Shown: piece by piece, positions 20,144-29,937 of the stretch
Layout: each line of letters starts with the position of its first letter
How positions within the stretch are numbered: the stretch's first letter is position 1
DNA from: Burkholderiales bacterium
GTDB taxonomy: Bacteria; Pseudomonadota; Gammaproteobacteria; Burkholderiales; Burkholderiaceae_B
DNA length: 64,000 bases
NCBI GenBank assembly: GCA_027484315.1
Contig: JAIXTE010000049.1
Span: 1-64,000 of the forward strand
Direction of reading: 5' to 3'
Notes under the pieces: generated by a model
Database searches by the model: none
What the model saw: the letters and a program-made list of their open reading frames with translations, nothing else
What the model was told of the DNA's origin: nothing
Position numbers and translations under genes: made by a program

Positions 20144-20844
20144 CAGACCAAACCCCTGACAATCCATTTCGCGACCAACACATCAAAAGTTTTGTGAAAC
20201 GTCGGGGGCATATTTCACGCGCACAAGAACGCGCCGTGGAAGAAGGAATGCCCAAGTGGGGCATTGCCTACAACGCCCAAACGCAAATTGATTTTGAAAA
20301 ACAGTGGGACACCACGGGTCAGCCCAACTGGCTTGAAATCGGCTTTGGCATGGGTGAAACAACCGCCAAAATTGCCGCTGCACATCCGCAGGTGAACTAC
20401 CTCGGGGTTGAAATCTACACCGCAGGCGTGGGTTCATTGCTGAAAAAAATCGAAGAAGAAGGCATTCAGAACATTCGAGTCATTTCCCACGATGTGGTGG
20501 ATGTGCTTCGCGACATGATCCCAGACCACAGCCTGGACAAGGTGCTACTGTATTTTCCTGACCCCTGGCGCAAGGCCCGCCACCACAAGCGCAGGCTGAT
20601 TCAACCGGAATTTGTGGCCAAGCTTGCCAAAAAAATGAAGCCCGGCGGCCTGCTGCACTGCGCCACCGACTGGGAAAACTATGCCCATCACATGCATGAC
20701 GTGCTGAGCGTGGCCCCCGACTGGCAAAACACAGCCAGTACCCCGTTCGTGCCTCGGCCTGAAGACCGTCCGCTCACCAAGTTTGAAAACCGCGGCCTGA
20801 AACTGGGTCACGGTGTCTGGGACCTGCTCTACCGGGTTCGCTAA
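20140..20844 (+). CDS. trmB: tRNA (guanine-N7-)-methyltransferase
   Basis: [32 protein letters not shown]. Confidence 0.95.
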   Translation: MTDQTPDNPFRDQHIKSFVKRRGHISRAQERAVEEGMPKWGIAYNAQTQIDFEKQWDTTGQPNWLEIGFGMGETTAKIAAAHPQVNYLGVEIYTAGVGSLLKKIEEEGIQNIRVISHDVVDVLRDMIPDHSLDKVLLYFPDPWRKARHHKRRLIQPEFVAKLAKKMKPGGLLHCATDWENYAHHMHDVLSVAPDWQNTASTPFVPRPEDRPLTKFENRGLKLGHGVWDLLYRVR

Positions 20845-20959
20845 AACTGCCAGCCTCCCCATGTTCGGGTAACTGAACAACGACCTCCCCTCTTGCGGTA
20901 TGTCACAGACCGCAGCGGTTTGATTTAATTGGGATCGATTCAAGCAACCTTGTGACGGC

Positions 20960-22963
20960 ATGCTTTCAACACAACCAACCGGCTTGCTGCGTGCCCTTTT
21001 TTCCAAAAGGGCCAGCCTTTCACTGAACGCACGTACATTGCTGGTGTGTCTGGAAGCTCTCTTCGTGTTGTGTCTCTGCCTGTATGTCATCTTGAACAAG
21101 CAGATCGCCACCCAGCATGAAGACAAGATCGAGCGGCTTCTGTATGACAAAGCACTGGCCATTCATCAGGTCAACACCCCTGACACCAACACAGACACCC
21201 AATTCGCCCCGGTTTTTTACCACCAGGGCAACCTGCAGGAAGCACAGTTCACACAGCACTGGCCCAAAGCCTGTCACCCTGTATCCGTAGGTGCCACTTC
21301 AAAAATTCAGCAATTCAGGTGCGAAAATGGTGTTCGTCTTCATGCCATTCAAACCCAACTAAACCCCGAGCAGGCACAAAGCGCGCAAGTCACCTTGTGG
21401 GCAGTGCACACGGCCGGCCTTTCAATGCTGAGCATGCCCGTGCATGAAGCCATTGGGTTGGCCCTGCTGGTGTTGACCATCAGCGCGCTGTGCAGCCGAT
21501 GGATCAGCCATTCCATCACCCAGCCGCTTGCTGAAATTACCGCCAGCGCTGAACACATGTCAGCCGGCCACTACGATTGGCGGCTCCCTGACAACCCGAT
21601 ACCGGAGATCAACCAGCTTGCATCCAGCTTCAACCACATGGCCAAAAGCCTGCAGGAAAGGGACAAGGTCATTCGCCGCACTGCCTACAAAGACCAGTTG
21701 ACCGGGCTGGACAACAGGGCCTTTCTCAGCCTGGCCTTGCGGGAACGCACCCAATCTGCCCGAGAACCCCTGTCCATAGTGGTGTGGGGCATTGACAACC
21801 TGGACAACATCAACGAAGTGCTGGGCCATGAAGTGGCCGACAAGGTGCTGGTGAAGGTTGCTCGCAAAGCGGCAAGGGTGTGCCGCGAAAACCTGGTCAT
21901 TGCGCGGCTTGAGGGCAATGTGTTCTGCATGCTGCTGCCTCGCGCCCTGCTGGAAGCGATGCTGAAAAAACACTGCATCAAGCGCTTGCTGCATGGTTCT
22001 TTAAGGGTGCAGAATTACCAGCTCGACATACAAAGCCATGCAGGGCTTGCGCACTATCCCGAGCACGGTGAATGCCCCGACAGCCTGATGCGTCGCGCTG
22101 AAATTGCACGCCAGCTCGCCAAGAAAACACGCCAGACCTGCATTGTGTTTGAACCCCGGCTGGAACAGCGCTCGGCCAATCGGCTTGAACTGGTCGCACA
22201 ACTGCGCAAAGCCATCAATGAACAGGAATTCTGCCTGTACTTTCAGCCCAAACTTAACCTGCGGACCAACAGCATCAACCAGGCCGAAGCCCTGTTGCGC
22301 TGGAACCACCCCACGCGCGGCGTCATTGCCCCCGGCGGTTTCATCGAGTTGGCTGAACAAACAGGCATGATCAAGGAAATCACGCGGCTCGTGTTTCGCC
22401 AAACCTACAGCATCATCGCCCTGTGCACCCAGCAAAATATTCGCCTGTCGCTTAACCTGTCTGCACTGGACCTGGAAGACAACAGCCTGGTCGACTTTGT
22501 GTCGCAACTGCATGAACAACAACCCGATGCCGCCCGCCACATGGTGCTTGAAATCACCGAAAGCGCAGCCATGCGCGACCCGGAACAGGCGCTGGAAATT
22601 CTCAACGAACTCGCAGCGATGGGATTTCAAATCTCGATTGATGATTTTGGTACCGGCTATTCTTCACTGGCTTACCTGAAACGCTTTCCAGTCACCGAGC
22701 TTAAAATCGACCGATCACTGGTACAGGGGGCCGACCTTGACACTGACGGGCAAATCATTCTCGAATCCACCATCGAAATGGGCCACATCATGGGTTTGTT
22801 GGTCACCACCGAAGGGGTTGAGACACAGGCCGAGTTTGACCTCGTCAAAAAACTGGGAGCCGATTATGTGCAGGGCTTCTGGTTGTCTAAACCCATGCCT
22901 TTCGAAGAATTCAAGCTGAAACACCTGATTGGCAACCACGATGAACTGGTCCCATACGCTTAA
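20960..22963 (+). CDS. HAMP-GGDEF(degenerate)-EAL protein
   Basis: N-terminal TM, HAMP-like ITQPLAEITASAEHMSAGHYDWRLP, GGDEF site replaced by RLEGNVF, EALLRW, IDDFGTGYSSLAYLKRFP, TEGVET. Confidence 0.92.
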   Translation: MLSTQPTGLLRALFSKRASLSLNARTLLVCLEALFVLCLCLYVILNKQIATQHEDKIERLLYDKALAIHQVNTPDTNTDTQFAPVFYHQGNLQEAQFTQHWPKACHPVSVGATSKIQQFRCENGVRLHAIQTQLNPEQAQSAQVTLWAVHTAGLSMLSMPVHEAIGLALLVLTISALCSRWISHSITQPLAEITASAEHMSAGHYDWRLPDNPIPEINQLASSFNHMAKSLQERDKVIRRTAYKDQLTGLDNRAFLSLALRERTQSAREPLSIVVWGIDNLDNINEVLGHEVADKVLVKVARKAARVCRENLVIARLEGNVFCMLLPRALLEAMLKKHCIKRLLHGSLRVQNYQLDIQSHAGLAHYPEHGECPDSLMRRAEIARQLAKKTRQTCIVFEPRLEQRSANRLELVAQLRKAINEQEFCLYFQPKLNLRTNSINQAEALLRWNHPTRGVIAPGGFIELAEQTGMIKEITRLVFRQTYSIIALCTQQNIRLSLNLSALDLEDNSLVDFVSQLHEQQPDAARHMVLEITESAAMRDPEQALEILNELAAMGFQISIDDFGTGYSSLAYLKRFPVTELKIDRSLVQGADLDTDGQIILESTIEMGHIMGLLVTTEGVETQAEFDLVKKLGADYVQGFWLSKPMPFEEFKLKHLIGNHDELVPYA

Positions 22964-23032
22964 ACGCATATTTAGTTTTGTCTTTTCAAGCAAGTTTTAC
23001 CTGATGTGCCGCGGCTTCGATATGATGTCGTG

Positions 23033-24667
23033 ATGACAATTCACACAAAGCAGCATCCCGTGAAAATGAAACAATTCGACGTTGCCATCATTGGCAGCGG
23101 TCTCGCCGGCCTGACCACAGCCCTGCAACTGGCAGACAAACTCAAAGTGGCCATCATCTGCAAACGATCCGTCTCCGACTCGGCTAGCCGCTGGGCACAA
23201 GGGGGCATCGCCGCGGTTCGCGACCCCGCAGACAGCGTGGAAGAACACGTTCAGGACACCTTGGTGGCCGGTGGTGGGCTGTGTGAACGCGATGCCGTGC
23301 AGTTCATTCTTGAAAATGCATCCAAATCAATTGACTGGCTGGTGGAACAGGGCGTGCCCTTCTCTCGCGAAGACGAAGAAGGCCCCAGTAACACAGAGCC
23401 CAACGGTTTTCACCTGACGCGCGAAGGTGGCCACAGCCGCCGTCGTATCCTGCACGTGGCCGACGCCACGGGCGACGCCGTACAGAACACCCTGGAAGCC
23501 AAAGCGCGCAACCACCCCAACATTGAATTGTTCGAGCACCACATGGTGATCGACCTCATCACGGGCGACCGTCTGAGCGAGAAAAAGGCCGGCATTCTTG
23601 GTGCCTACATTCTGGATGAACAATCTCAGCGTGTACTCACCCTGACATGCCCCTACATCGTGCTGGCCTGTGGTGGCGCAGGCAAGGTATACAACTACAC
23701 CACAAACCCCGACACAGCCACCGGCGATGGCATTGCCATGGCCTGGCGCGCGGGCTGCCGAATTTCCAATATGGAATTCATCCAGTTTCACCCGACCTGC
23801 CTGTACCACCCCTACGCCAAAAGCTTTTTGATTACCGAAGCCGTGCGGGGCGAAGGCGGCCTGCTCAAGCTGCCGGATGGCACCCGCTTCATGCCTGAAC
23901 ACGACGAGCGCGCTGAACTGGCACCGCGCGACGTGGTGGCGCGCGCCATCGACTTTGAAATGAAAAAGCGCGGCCTGGATTGCGTGTACCTGGACATCAG
24001 CCACGAGCCCGAAGAAAAGCTGAAAAAACACTTCCCGACCATTTACAAGCGCTGCCTTGAACTGGGCATCGACATCACCAAGCAAGGCATTCCGGTGGTG
24101 CCAGCGGCCCACTACACCTGTGGTGGCGTAGTGACCGATCACAATGCGCGAACTGACATTCCCGGCTTGTATGCCGTCGGCGAAACAGCCTATACCGGCC
24201 TTCACGGTGCAAACCGGCTGGCCAGCAACAGCCTGCTGGAATGCGTGGTACTGGGCCAGGCTGCCGCCAACCACATTCTGACCAAACCACACCGCGAAAC
24301 CATGGGCCTGCCCGATTGGGATGAAAGCCGGGTGACCGACCCCGACGAAGAAGTGGTGATTTCACACAACTGGGCTGAACTTCGCCAAACCATGTGGAAC
24401 TACGTGGGCATTGTGCGCACCGACAAACGCCTGGAACGTGCCCAGCACCGCATTCAACTGCTGCGTGAGGAAATTTTGGAGTTCTACAGCAACTTCCGGG
24501 TGAGCCGCGATTTGCTTGAACTGCGAAACCTGGTGGATGTGGCAGATCTGATTGTGACCAGCGCCCTAAGCCGCAAGGAAAGTCGCGGGCTTCATTACAG
24601 CACCGACTATCCGGGCACCTTGCCCAAGGCGTTTCCGACGGTGTTGCAACGGCCGAAGAAGCGATAA
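23033..24667 (+). CDS. nadB: L-aspartate oxidase
   Basis: [56 protein letters not shown]; start uncertain. Confidence 0.95.
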   Translation: MTIHTKQHPVKMKQFDVAIIGSGLAGLTTALQLADKLKVAIICKRSVSDSASRWAQGGIAAVRDPADSVEEHVQDTLVAGGGLCERDAVQFILENASKSIDWLVEQGVPFSREDEEGPSNTEPNGFHLTREGGHSRRRILHVADATGDAVQNTLEAKARNHPNIELFEHHMVIDLITGDRLSEKKAGILGAYILDEQSQRVLTLTCPYIVLACGGAGKVYNYTTNPDTATGDGIAMAWRAGCRISNMEFIQFHPTCLYHPYAKSFLITEAVRGEGGLLKLPDGTRFMPEHDERAELAPRDVVARAIDFEMKKRGLDCVYLDISHEPEEKLKKHFPTIYKRCLELGIDITKQGIPVVPAAHYTCGGVVTDHNARTDIPGLYAVGETAYTGLHGANRLASNSLLECVVLGQAAANHILTKPHRETMGLPDWDESRVTDPDEEVVISHNWAELRQTMWNYVGIVRTDKRLERAQHRIQLLREEILEFYSNFRVSRDLLELRNLVDVADLIVTSALSRKESRGLHYSTDYPGTLPKAFPTVLQRPKKR

Positions 24668-24677
24668 GGCTCTGTTC

Positions 24678-25312
24678 TTGGCCTTCCCAGCGTGCCTTGC
24701 CCGATTCCGCACAGAAAACCGCTTAATCCCCTTGTTGAATTAATTCTTGCTCACCGAATCAGGCAAAACAGACGGCCTGATTCGGAGTCGGCTTGCAGCC
24801 GAACGCAGCGAATCAATTCCACCGGGGCGGTTTTCCTGAATGTGCGGAACAGGCAAGTGCACTGCCGTGGAGGCCCTAAAGAAGCCGGTTCGCGCAGGCA
24901 ACTGGTTAAGAGCAACGCCGGTGGATATCATCACCAGTGTAAGTCCTTCGACACAGGCAGCCGAATCACTGCCGCTGGAGCGAATTAACCGCCGCTGGCC
25001 ATTGCGTCGCCAGTGCCAACCAGTCGCAATTGTTGCCCACTCGCGCGAGATCAATCACCGGCGGGTTTGTGCCCAGTCAGCAGCGATGTTCCAGTCGCTT
25101 GCCATTCAAGAAAACCTGCCCGTTTGAATTCACATGCAACGTTCGGCTGCAAGCCGGCAACACACTCGACCGGCTTTTTTGTCGAGTGTGTTGAGTCAGT
25201 GTGAATTTCAAAAAGGGATCAACAGGTTTTCAGGCAAGCAACTGGAATTCGCGCTGAATGGGCTTTTCATACCCGCAGGTGGTTGCTCACAATTCGCGCC
25301 GAATGGGCAAAA
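24678..25312 (+). ncRNA. Large structured non-coding element, copy 1 (candidate structured RNA)
   Basis: No convincing protein; nested stems with GC-rich pairings; shares conserved blocks and covarying hairpins with an inverted copy at 63541-64000. Confidence 0.65.
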
Positions 25313-25350
25313 ACTTGCGCCGAGGCATGCAATCGAGCGGTGAGTGGCAG

Positions 25351-26217
25351 TTAGTCCAGCACCCGAAGTGAATAATCCACCGCCGCAATGTCTTTGGTCA
25401 GCGAACCAATCGAAATGCGATCAACGCCGGTTTCGGCAATGGCCCGTACCGTGTGTTCATTCACCCCACCCGAGGCTTCCAGAACCGCACGTCCCTGGTT
25501 CAATTCCACGGCCACCCGCATGGCTTCCAGACCAAAGTTGTCCAGCAACACGGACTTCGCGCCCGCCTGCAGGGCTTCTTCCAGTTGCACCAGGCTTTCC
25601 ACTTCGATTTGAACCGACACATGGGCAGCCCCCAAGGCGTCGGCATTGGCCAGCACTTGCGCAATACCGCCCGCCGCGGCAATGTGGTTTTCCTTGATCA
25701 AAATGCCGTCGTACAAAGCCAGTCGCTGATTCAGACCACCGCCCACACGCACCGCGTATTTTTGGGCCAGGCGCATGCCGGGCAAGGTCTTCCGGGTATC
25801 CAGAATGGACGACTTGGTACCCTCGATCAGTTGAACAAAATGACGTGTTCGAGTCGCCACAGCGCTCAGCGACTGAAGGTAATTCATGGCTGAACGTTCG
25901 GCTGTCAGCAAAGGGCGGGCAAAGGCTTCAATTTCACAGACCACCGTCCCCGGTTGCACTTCCTGGCCTTCTGGCACCTGCCAACGTACCAAAGCATCGC
26001 AACACAAGGCGCTGAACACCCCGTTGAACCAGTCCTGCCCGCACACCACTGCCTTGTCGCGGCACAGCAATTGCGCCTTGCAACGCTTCCCTTCTGGCAC
26101 CAGCAAACCGGTCCAGTCGGTGTTGCCCATGTCCTCGGCAATGGCGTCGTGCACGTTTTTCAGCAAGGCCAGTTCAAGCGCAGGTCCGAATGATTGAAAC
26201 AGTTCTGAACGGCTCAT
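25351..26217 (-). CDS. nadC: Nicotinate-nucleotide pyrophosphorylase (carboxylating)
   Basis: [41 protein letters not shown]. Confidence 0.96.
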   Translation of the reverse strand: MSRSELFQSFGPALELALLKNVHDAIAEDMGNTDWTGLLVPEGKRCKAQLLCRDKAVVCGQDWFNGVFSALCCDALVRWQVPEGQEVQPGTVVCEIEAFARPLLTAERSAMNYLQSLSAVATRTRHFVQLIEGTKSSILDTRKTLPGMRLAQKYAVRVGGGLNQRLALYDGILIKENHIAAAGGIAQVLANADALGAAHVSVQIEVESLVQLEEALQAGAKSVLLDNFGLEAMRVAVELNQGRAVLEASGGVNEHTVRAIAETGVDRISIGSLTKDIAAVDYSLRVLD

Positions 26218-27431
26218 GCTGGTCCCACTCCCTTGTGCGCCTGTTCCAAACGGGCTTGGCCACGCGGGCCGGAAATACCATGTACTTTCGCAAAGTCGAG
26301 CATGCGGTCAATGCATCGGTAAGCCTGTTTTCCCAAATCAGGGTCAACGTGCACTTCGCCAAGCCCGGTATCAAAACCGGTTTTCAGTACATCCCGCAGG
26401 TTCTTCAGGCCGTTCATAGCCATCCACGGGCAATGCGCACAGCTTTTACATGTGGCGGAATTGCCTGCAGTGGGGGCTTCAATCAGCATTTTTCCAGGCG
26501 CCAGCTGGCGCATCTTGTGAAGAATGCCATTGTCAGTGGCCACGATAAAGGTGTTAACTCCCGGGGTTTGCGTGGCCTTGATCATTTGCGTGGTTGATCC
26601 CACCACATCTGCCAATGCCACAACATCGGCCGGGGATTCCGGGTGCACCAACACCATGGCGTCGGGATGCTGGGCTTTCAATATCACCAGCTCTTCAGCC
26701 TTGAATTCATCATGCACCAGGCATGATCCCTGCCACAGCAGCATGTCTGCCCCGGTCTGCTTTTGGATGTATTGGCCCAGATGCCGATCTGGCGCCCAAA
26801 TCATTTTTTGCCCTTGGGCATGCAAGTGGCCAACAATATCCAGCGCAATGCTGGAGGTAACCATCCAGTCTGCCCGCGCTTTCACAGCCGCACTGGTATT
26901 GGCGTATACCACCACAGTGCGATCGGGATGCTGATCACAAAACGCATTGAATTCGGCTGAGGGGCAACCCAGATCGAGCGAACAGGTGGCATCCAGGTCG
27001 GGCATGAACACCCGTTTTTCGGGATTCAGGATCTTGCTGGTTTCACCCATGAAACGCACGCCCGCCACCACAAGGTTTTGCTGCTTGCTCTCACGTCCAA
27101 AACGCGCCATTTCCAGCGAGTCCGATACACACCCACCTGTTTCTTCGGCCAAATCCTGCAATTCTGCGTCCACGTAGTAGTGCGCGACCAGCACCGCATC
27201 CCGGGCTTTAAGCAATTCCCTGATTTCGGCTTTCAACGATTCGCGCTCTGATGCCTCAGGTTGTAAAGGCACGCGAGCCCATGCCTGGGAGGGCTTGCAA
27301 CTGAGGGAGGGGTTGGCCTGATTGGGCAGATCGAACTCCACCGGCTTGATGTCTACTTGATTCACGAAACTCTCGATCAATGGCGCAGAAAGCACGCATT
27401 TTACTCTCTTGCAGCCAGAAAATCCTGCCAA
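26214..27431 (-). CDS. nadA: Quinolinate synthase
   Basis: [47 protein letters not shown]; start uncertain. Confidence 0.95.
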   Translation of the reverse strand: MAGFSGCKRVKCVLSAPLIESFVNQVDIKPVEFDLPNQANPSLSCKPSQAWARVPLQPEASERESLKAEIRELLKARDAVLVAHYYVDAELQDLAEETGGCVSDSLEMARFGRESKQQNLVVAGVRFMGETSKILNPEKRVFMPDLDATCSLDLGCPSAEFNAFCDQHPDRTVVVYANTSAAVKARADWMVTSSIALDIVGHLHAQGQKMIWAPDRHLGQYIQKQTGADMLLWQGSCLVHDEFKAEELVILKAQHPDAMVLVHPESPADVVALADVVGSTTQMIKATQTPGVNTFIVATDNGILHKMRQLAPGKMLIEAPTAGNSATCKSCAHCPWMAMNGLKNLRDVLKTGFDTGLGEVHVDPDLGKQAYRCIDRMLDFAKVHGISGPRGQARLEQAHKGVGPA

Positions 27432-27571
27432 TCCAGACCGAAGGCCTTTGCTGAACTTTTATCGAATGTACGTCACTCAAACGAAGCATTTCCGCAATGC
27501 GACAGCGCTCAATGCTTTACGTCCTTAGTCCGTTGTCTTTTCATGTCCTCATATCTCTTGGAGCATACTTC

Positions 27572-28159
27572 ATGTTGAAGCAATCCGTTAAATCACTTTC
27601 AATCCTGGCTGCGTTGTTGTCCATGCACACTGTTGCATCTGCGACTTGTCAGGGTAGCGACTGTCAAGTTGAGGTCGAAGCCAATGTCGACTTCGATGGT
27701 CACTATCACCTCAGCCCCAGCCACAATGGCATTTACATTCAAAGCAACACTGGCACAAACACCGCCATTGTTGACTTGCAAAACGTCGTCATGCGCGACA
27801 ACGGTGCCGTATCTGGCGCGGCTCAAGCTGTGGGCAACAACATTGCCATTTCACTCAGCTCTTCTTCAAAAGTGCCTGTGCGTCATGTGTCCCAAGGTAA
27901 CTATGGTGACCAGTTGGCCACTGTCAGCCTCATCCAGCACTCGGCCTCCAAAACTGGCGAAGTCAATATTGAAGCTGTATCCATTGGCAACAACTTCAGT
28001 CTCAGCCTGGACCACGCCACACTGGCCGAACTGTCTGTTGCACAGTGCAACGTGAGCGACAACGTGGCATTGGCTGAATTCCGCTTTGACCCCACCAAGT
28101 TGACTGCGTCTGCAACAGCCGTAGGCAACAACATTTCAATTGGCGCAGTGCGTCCTTAA
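27572..28159 (+). CDS. Secreted HfaD-like holdfast anchor/fibre protein
   Basis: Signal peptide; recurring AVGNNIAISL / SIGNNFSLSL / AVGNNISIGA motifs; upstream of HfaA- and HfaB-like genes. Confidence 0.5.
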   Translation: MLKQSVKSLSILAALLSMHTVASATCQGSDCQVEVEANVDFDGHYHLSPSHNGIYIQSNTGTNTAIVDLQNVVMRDNGAVSGAAQAVGNNIAISLSSSSKVPVRHVSQGNYGDQLATVSLIQHSASKTGEVNIEAVSIGNNFSLSLDHATLAELSVAQCNVSDNVALAEFRFDPTKLTASATAVGNNISIGAVRP

Positions 28160-28271
28160 TTGAACTTTTTCATCCCCGGCATCAACTTACAGCAAAGCAG
28201 CTCGCTTCAAAGATTGCCGGGGGTGAATTCTCCTCCCTGTCATCCGCCAGTCCTACACCGGAAACCGTCCA

Positions 28272-28592
28272 ATGAAAAAGCTCAGCTTCATCGTCGCAAT
28301 GCTCCTGGCACCCACTTCTGCAACCTTTGCTCAAACTTTTGAAGGCAATGTCAGCTCGTTTGAAACCCCTTTTGGCATGCGCAGCGTCACCGACATTGAT
28401 TCGCCCGCCGCAACCCGTCGCGACGAGAACTTCAACCGCACCCAAGTGCAAGCCCCGGGCTTTGGTTTCGCATCCACCGCCATCGGCAACCTGATCAATG
28501 TTCAGACCGAGGGCAGCAATAACACAGTCGTCATCAACGCAACACAGATCAACAACGGCAGTCAGAACGCATCCATTGATAGCGGCTTCTGA
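28272..28592 (+). CDS. HfaA-like holdfast anchoring / curlin-like protein
   Basis: Signal peptide; ETPFGMRSV; C-terminal AIGNLINVQTEGSNNTVVINATQINNGSQNASI resembles HfaA/curlin-type repeats. Confidence 0.6.
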   Translation: MKKLSFIVAMLLAPTSATFAQTFEGNVSSFETPFGMRSVTDIDSPAATRRDENFNRTQVQAPGFGFASTAIGNLINVQTEGSNNTVVINATQINNGSQNASIDSGF

Positions 28593-28626
28593 AACCGCGT
28601 CGCACTTGAATACACAAAGGCCCACT

Positions 28627-29787
28627 ATGTTTCGCTATTCCACTCTTAAGCTTGCCTTCATCACCGCACTGGCTGCCACGGGCAGTGCTTGCACCACCCT
28701 GCCTTCTTTCAGCAAGGCAGAGTACGTCAGCGCCTTTGACGGGGCCAGCGTGATGGAGAACAAAACCCGGTACAGCCAGGCGCTCGAGTGCCTGAAGCCC
28801 ATGGTGGGCGGTCGTGGCCCCAATGCAAAGCGTTTCGCAGTGGGCCGGGTGAGCGACTTTACAGGCAAGGAAGACCTGGTCAACGGCAAACGTTTGACGC
28901 AAGGTGCGGCCCTCATGGTCATCTCGGCGCTGGCTAAAACAGGTGTGCCAATGGTCGAGCGTTTTGACACATCGATTGCCGACATGGAGCTGAAGTACTC
29001 CGACAACAAACTGATTACAGATAACCCTGACAGCAAAGCACACCGCCAGATTTTCTCCGGTTCCCTGCCCGGCTCCGACTATCACATCGTGGGTGGCATC
29101 ACCGAAGTCAACTACAACATTCGCAGTGGCAGCCTGGAGTCTTCAATCCGTTTTATTGGAGCTGCGGCACGCTACTTTGTCATGAACGTTGCAGTGGATC
29201 TGCGGGTTGTGAACACCAAAACACTGGAAGTGGTGAATACACAAAGCCTGCAAAAGCAAATCATAGGTACCGAATTGAGTGGCGGCTACTTCCGCCTGTT
29301 CTCCGATGGCCTGGTTGACGTGAATGCAGCGGAACGCACACAGGAACCCATTCAAAAAGGCGTGCGCATGGTCATTGAGCAGGCTGTGTTCAACATGCTG
29401 ACCGAGATGAATAACCTGCCCGCGCAAAACTGCGCAAGATTAAGCACCGCCAATCTGGAAACTGAACAAGAAACCCAGACTGCAGCAGCGCCAATGCCGG
29501 TCAAGCAGCGCAACAGCAATCCGATTGTATTGACACCGCCACCCGCACTGAATGCCTCCAGGCAAGGTGAAAACGTCAGTATTGATCCGAATACCGGTGA
29601 AATTGTCAGGCCTACCCGCTCAGCAACCTCCACCAGCAATAGCGCTGCTGCCCAACAAAGCGAAGTGACTGAACTGAAAGGTCTGTTTGGTGCCGGCAGC
29701 ACACCCCAGGAACCCGCTTCAACCTCCAACACAACCCGGGAAATGCAGGAAAAACTGCTGTGGGGAAGTCGTCCACAAATTCGCTAA
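28627..29787 (+). CDS. HfaB-like / CsgG-family outer membrane secretion lipoprotein
   Basis: Lipobox TGSAC; CsgG-like FAVGRVSDFTGKEDL ... DYHIVGGITEVNYN ... GGYFRLFSDGLVDVNAAERTQEPIQKGVRMVIEQAVFNML. Confidence 0.7.
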   Translation: MFRYSTLKLAFITALAATGSACTTLPSFSKAEYVSAFDGASVMENKTRYSQALECLKPMVGGRGPNAKRFAVGRVSDFTGKEDLVNGKRLTQGAALMVISALAKTGVPMVERFDTSIADMELKYSDNKLITDNPDSKAHRQIFSGSLPGSDYHIVGGITEVNYNIRSGSLESSIRFIGAAARYFVMNVAVDLRVVNTKTLEVVNTQSLQKQIIGTELSGGYFRLFSDGLVDVNAAERTQEPIQKGVRMVIEQAVFNMLTEMNNLPAQNCARLSTANLETEQETQTAAAPMPVKQRNSNPIVLTPPPALNASRQGENVSIDPNTGEIVRPTRSATSTSNSAAAQQSEVTELKGLFGAGSTPQEPASTSNTTREMQEKLLWGSRPQIR

Positions 29788-29853
29788 AAGCACAGCGAAT
29801 CTCCAAGGCAGGCAGGTAGCCTGCAAACCAGCCCCGACATACTGGTCAAAAAC

Positions 29854-29888
29854 AAAAAGCCTCAAGAAACACTTCTTGAGGCTTTTTT
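29854..29888. terminator. Bidirectional terminator
   Basis: AAAAAGCCTCAAGAAACACTTCTTGAGGCTTTTTT. Confidence 0.85.
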
Positions 29889-29937
29889 TACTTATTCACA
29901 GACAGATCCTGACAGGCAGTAAACCCGTCGCCGTTGT

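Noticed and set aside
24678-24878. Integron attC site hypothesis for the hairpin repeats
   Set aside because: No RYYYAAC/GTTRRRY core sites, no integrase, no cassette array, and the element extends well past an attC length.
24692-24988. ORF 24692-24988 (+) and ORF 63718-63984 (-) share the peptide GAVFL[N/I]VRNRQVHCR[G/E]GP
   Set aside because: Similarity covers only the conserved stem region; the rest of both ORFs is unrelated and the nucleotide changes follow base pairing rather than codon positions.
24678-25312. Group II intron or known housekeeping RNA (RNase P, tmRNA, 6S)
   Set aside because: No domain V/GUGYG-type intron ends, no reverse transcriptase, and no recognisable RNase P or tmRNA core motifs by eye. 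A covariance search is still needed.
28549-29085. Antisense ORF over the hfaB-like gene
   Set aside because: The + strand reading has a signal peptide/lipobox and CsgG-like motifs; the antisense product is low-information.
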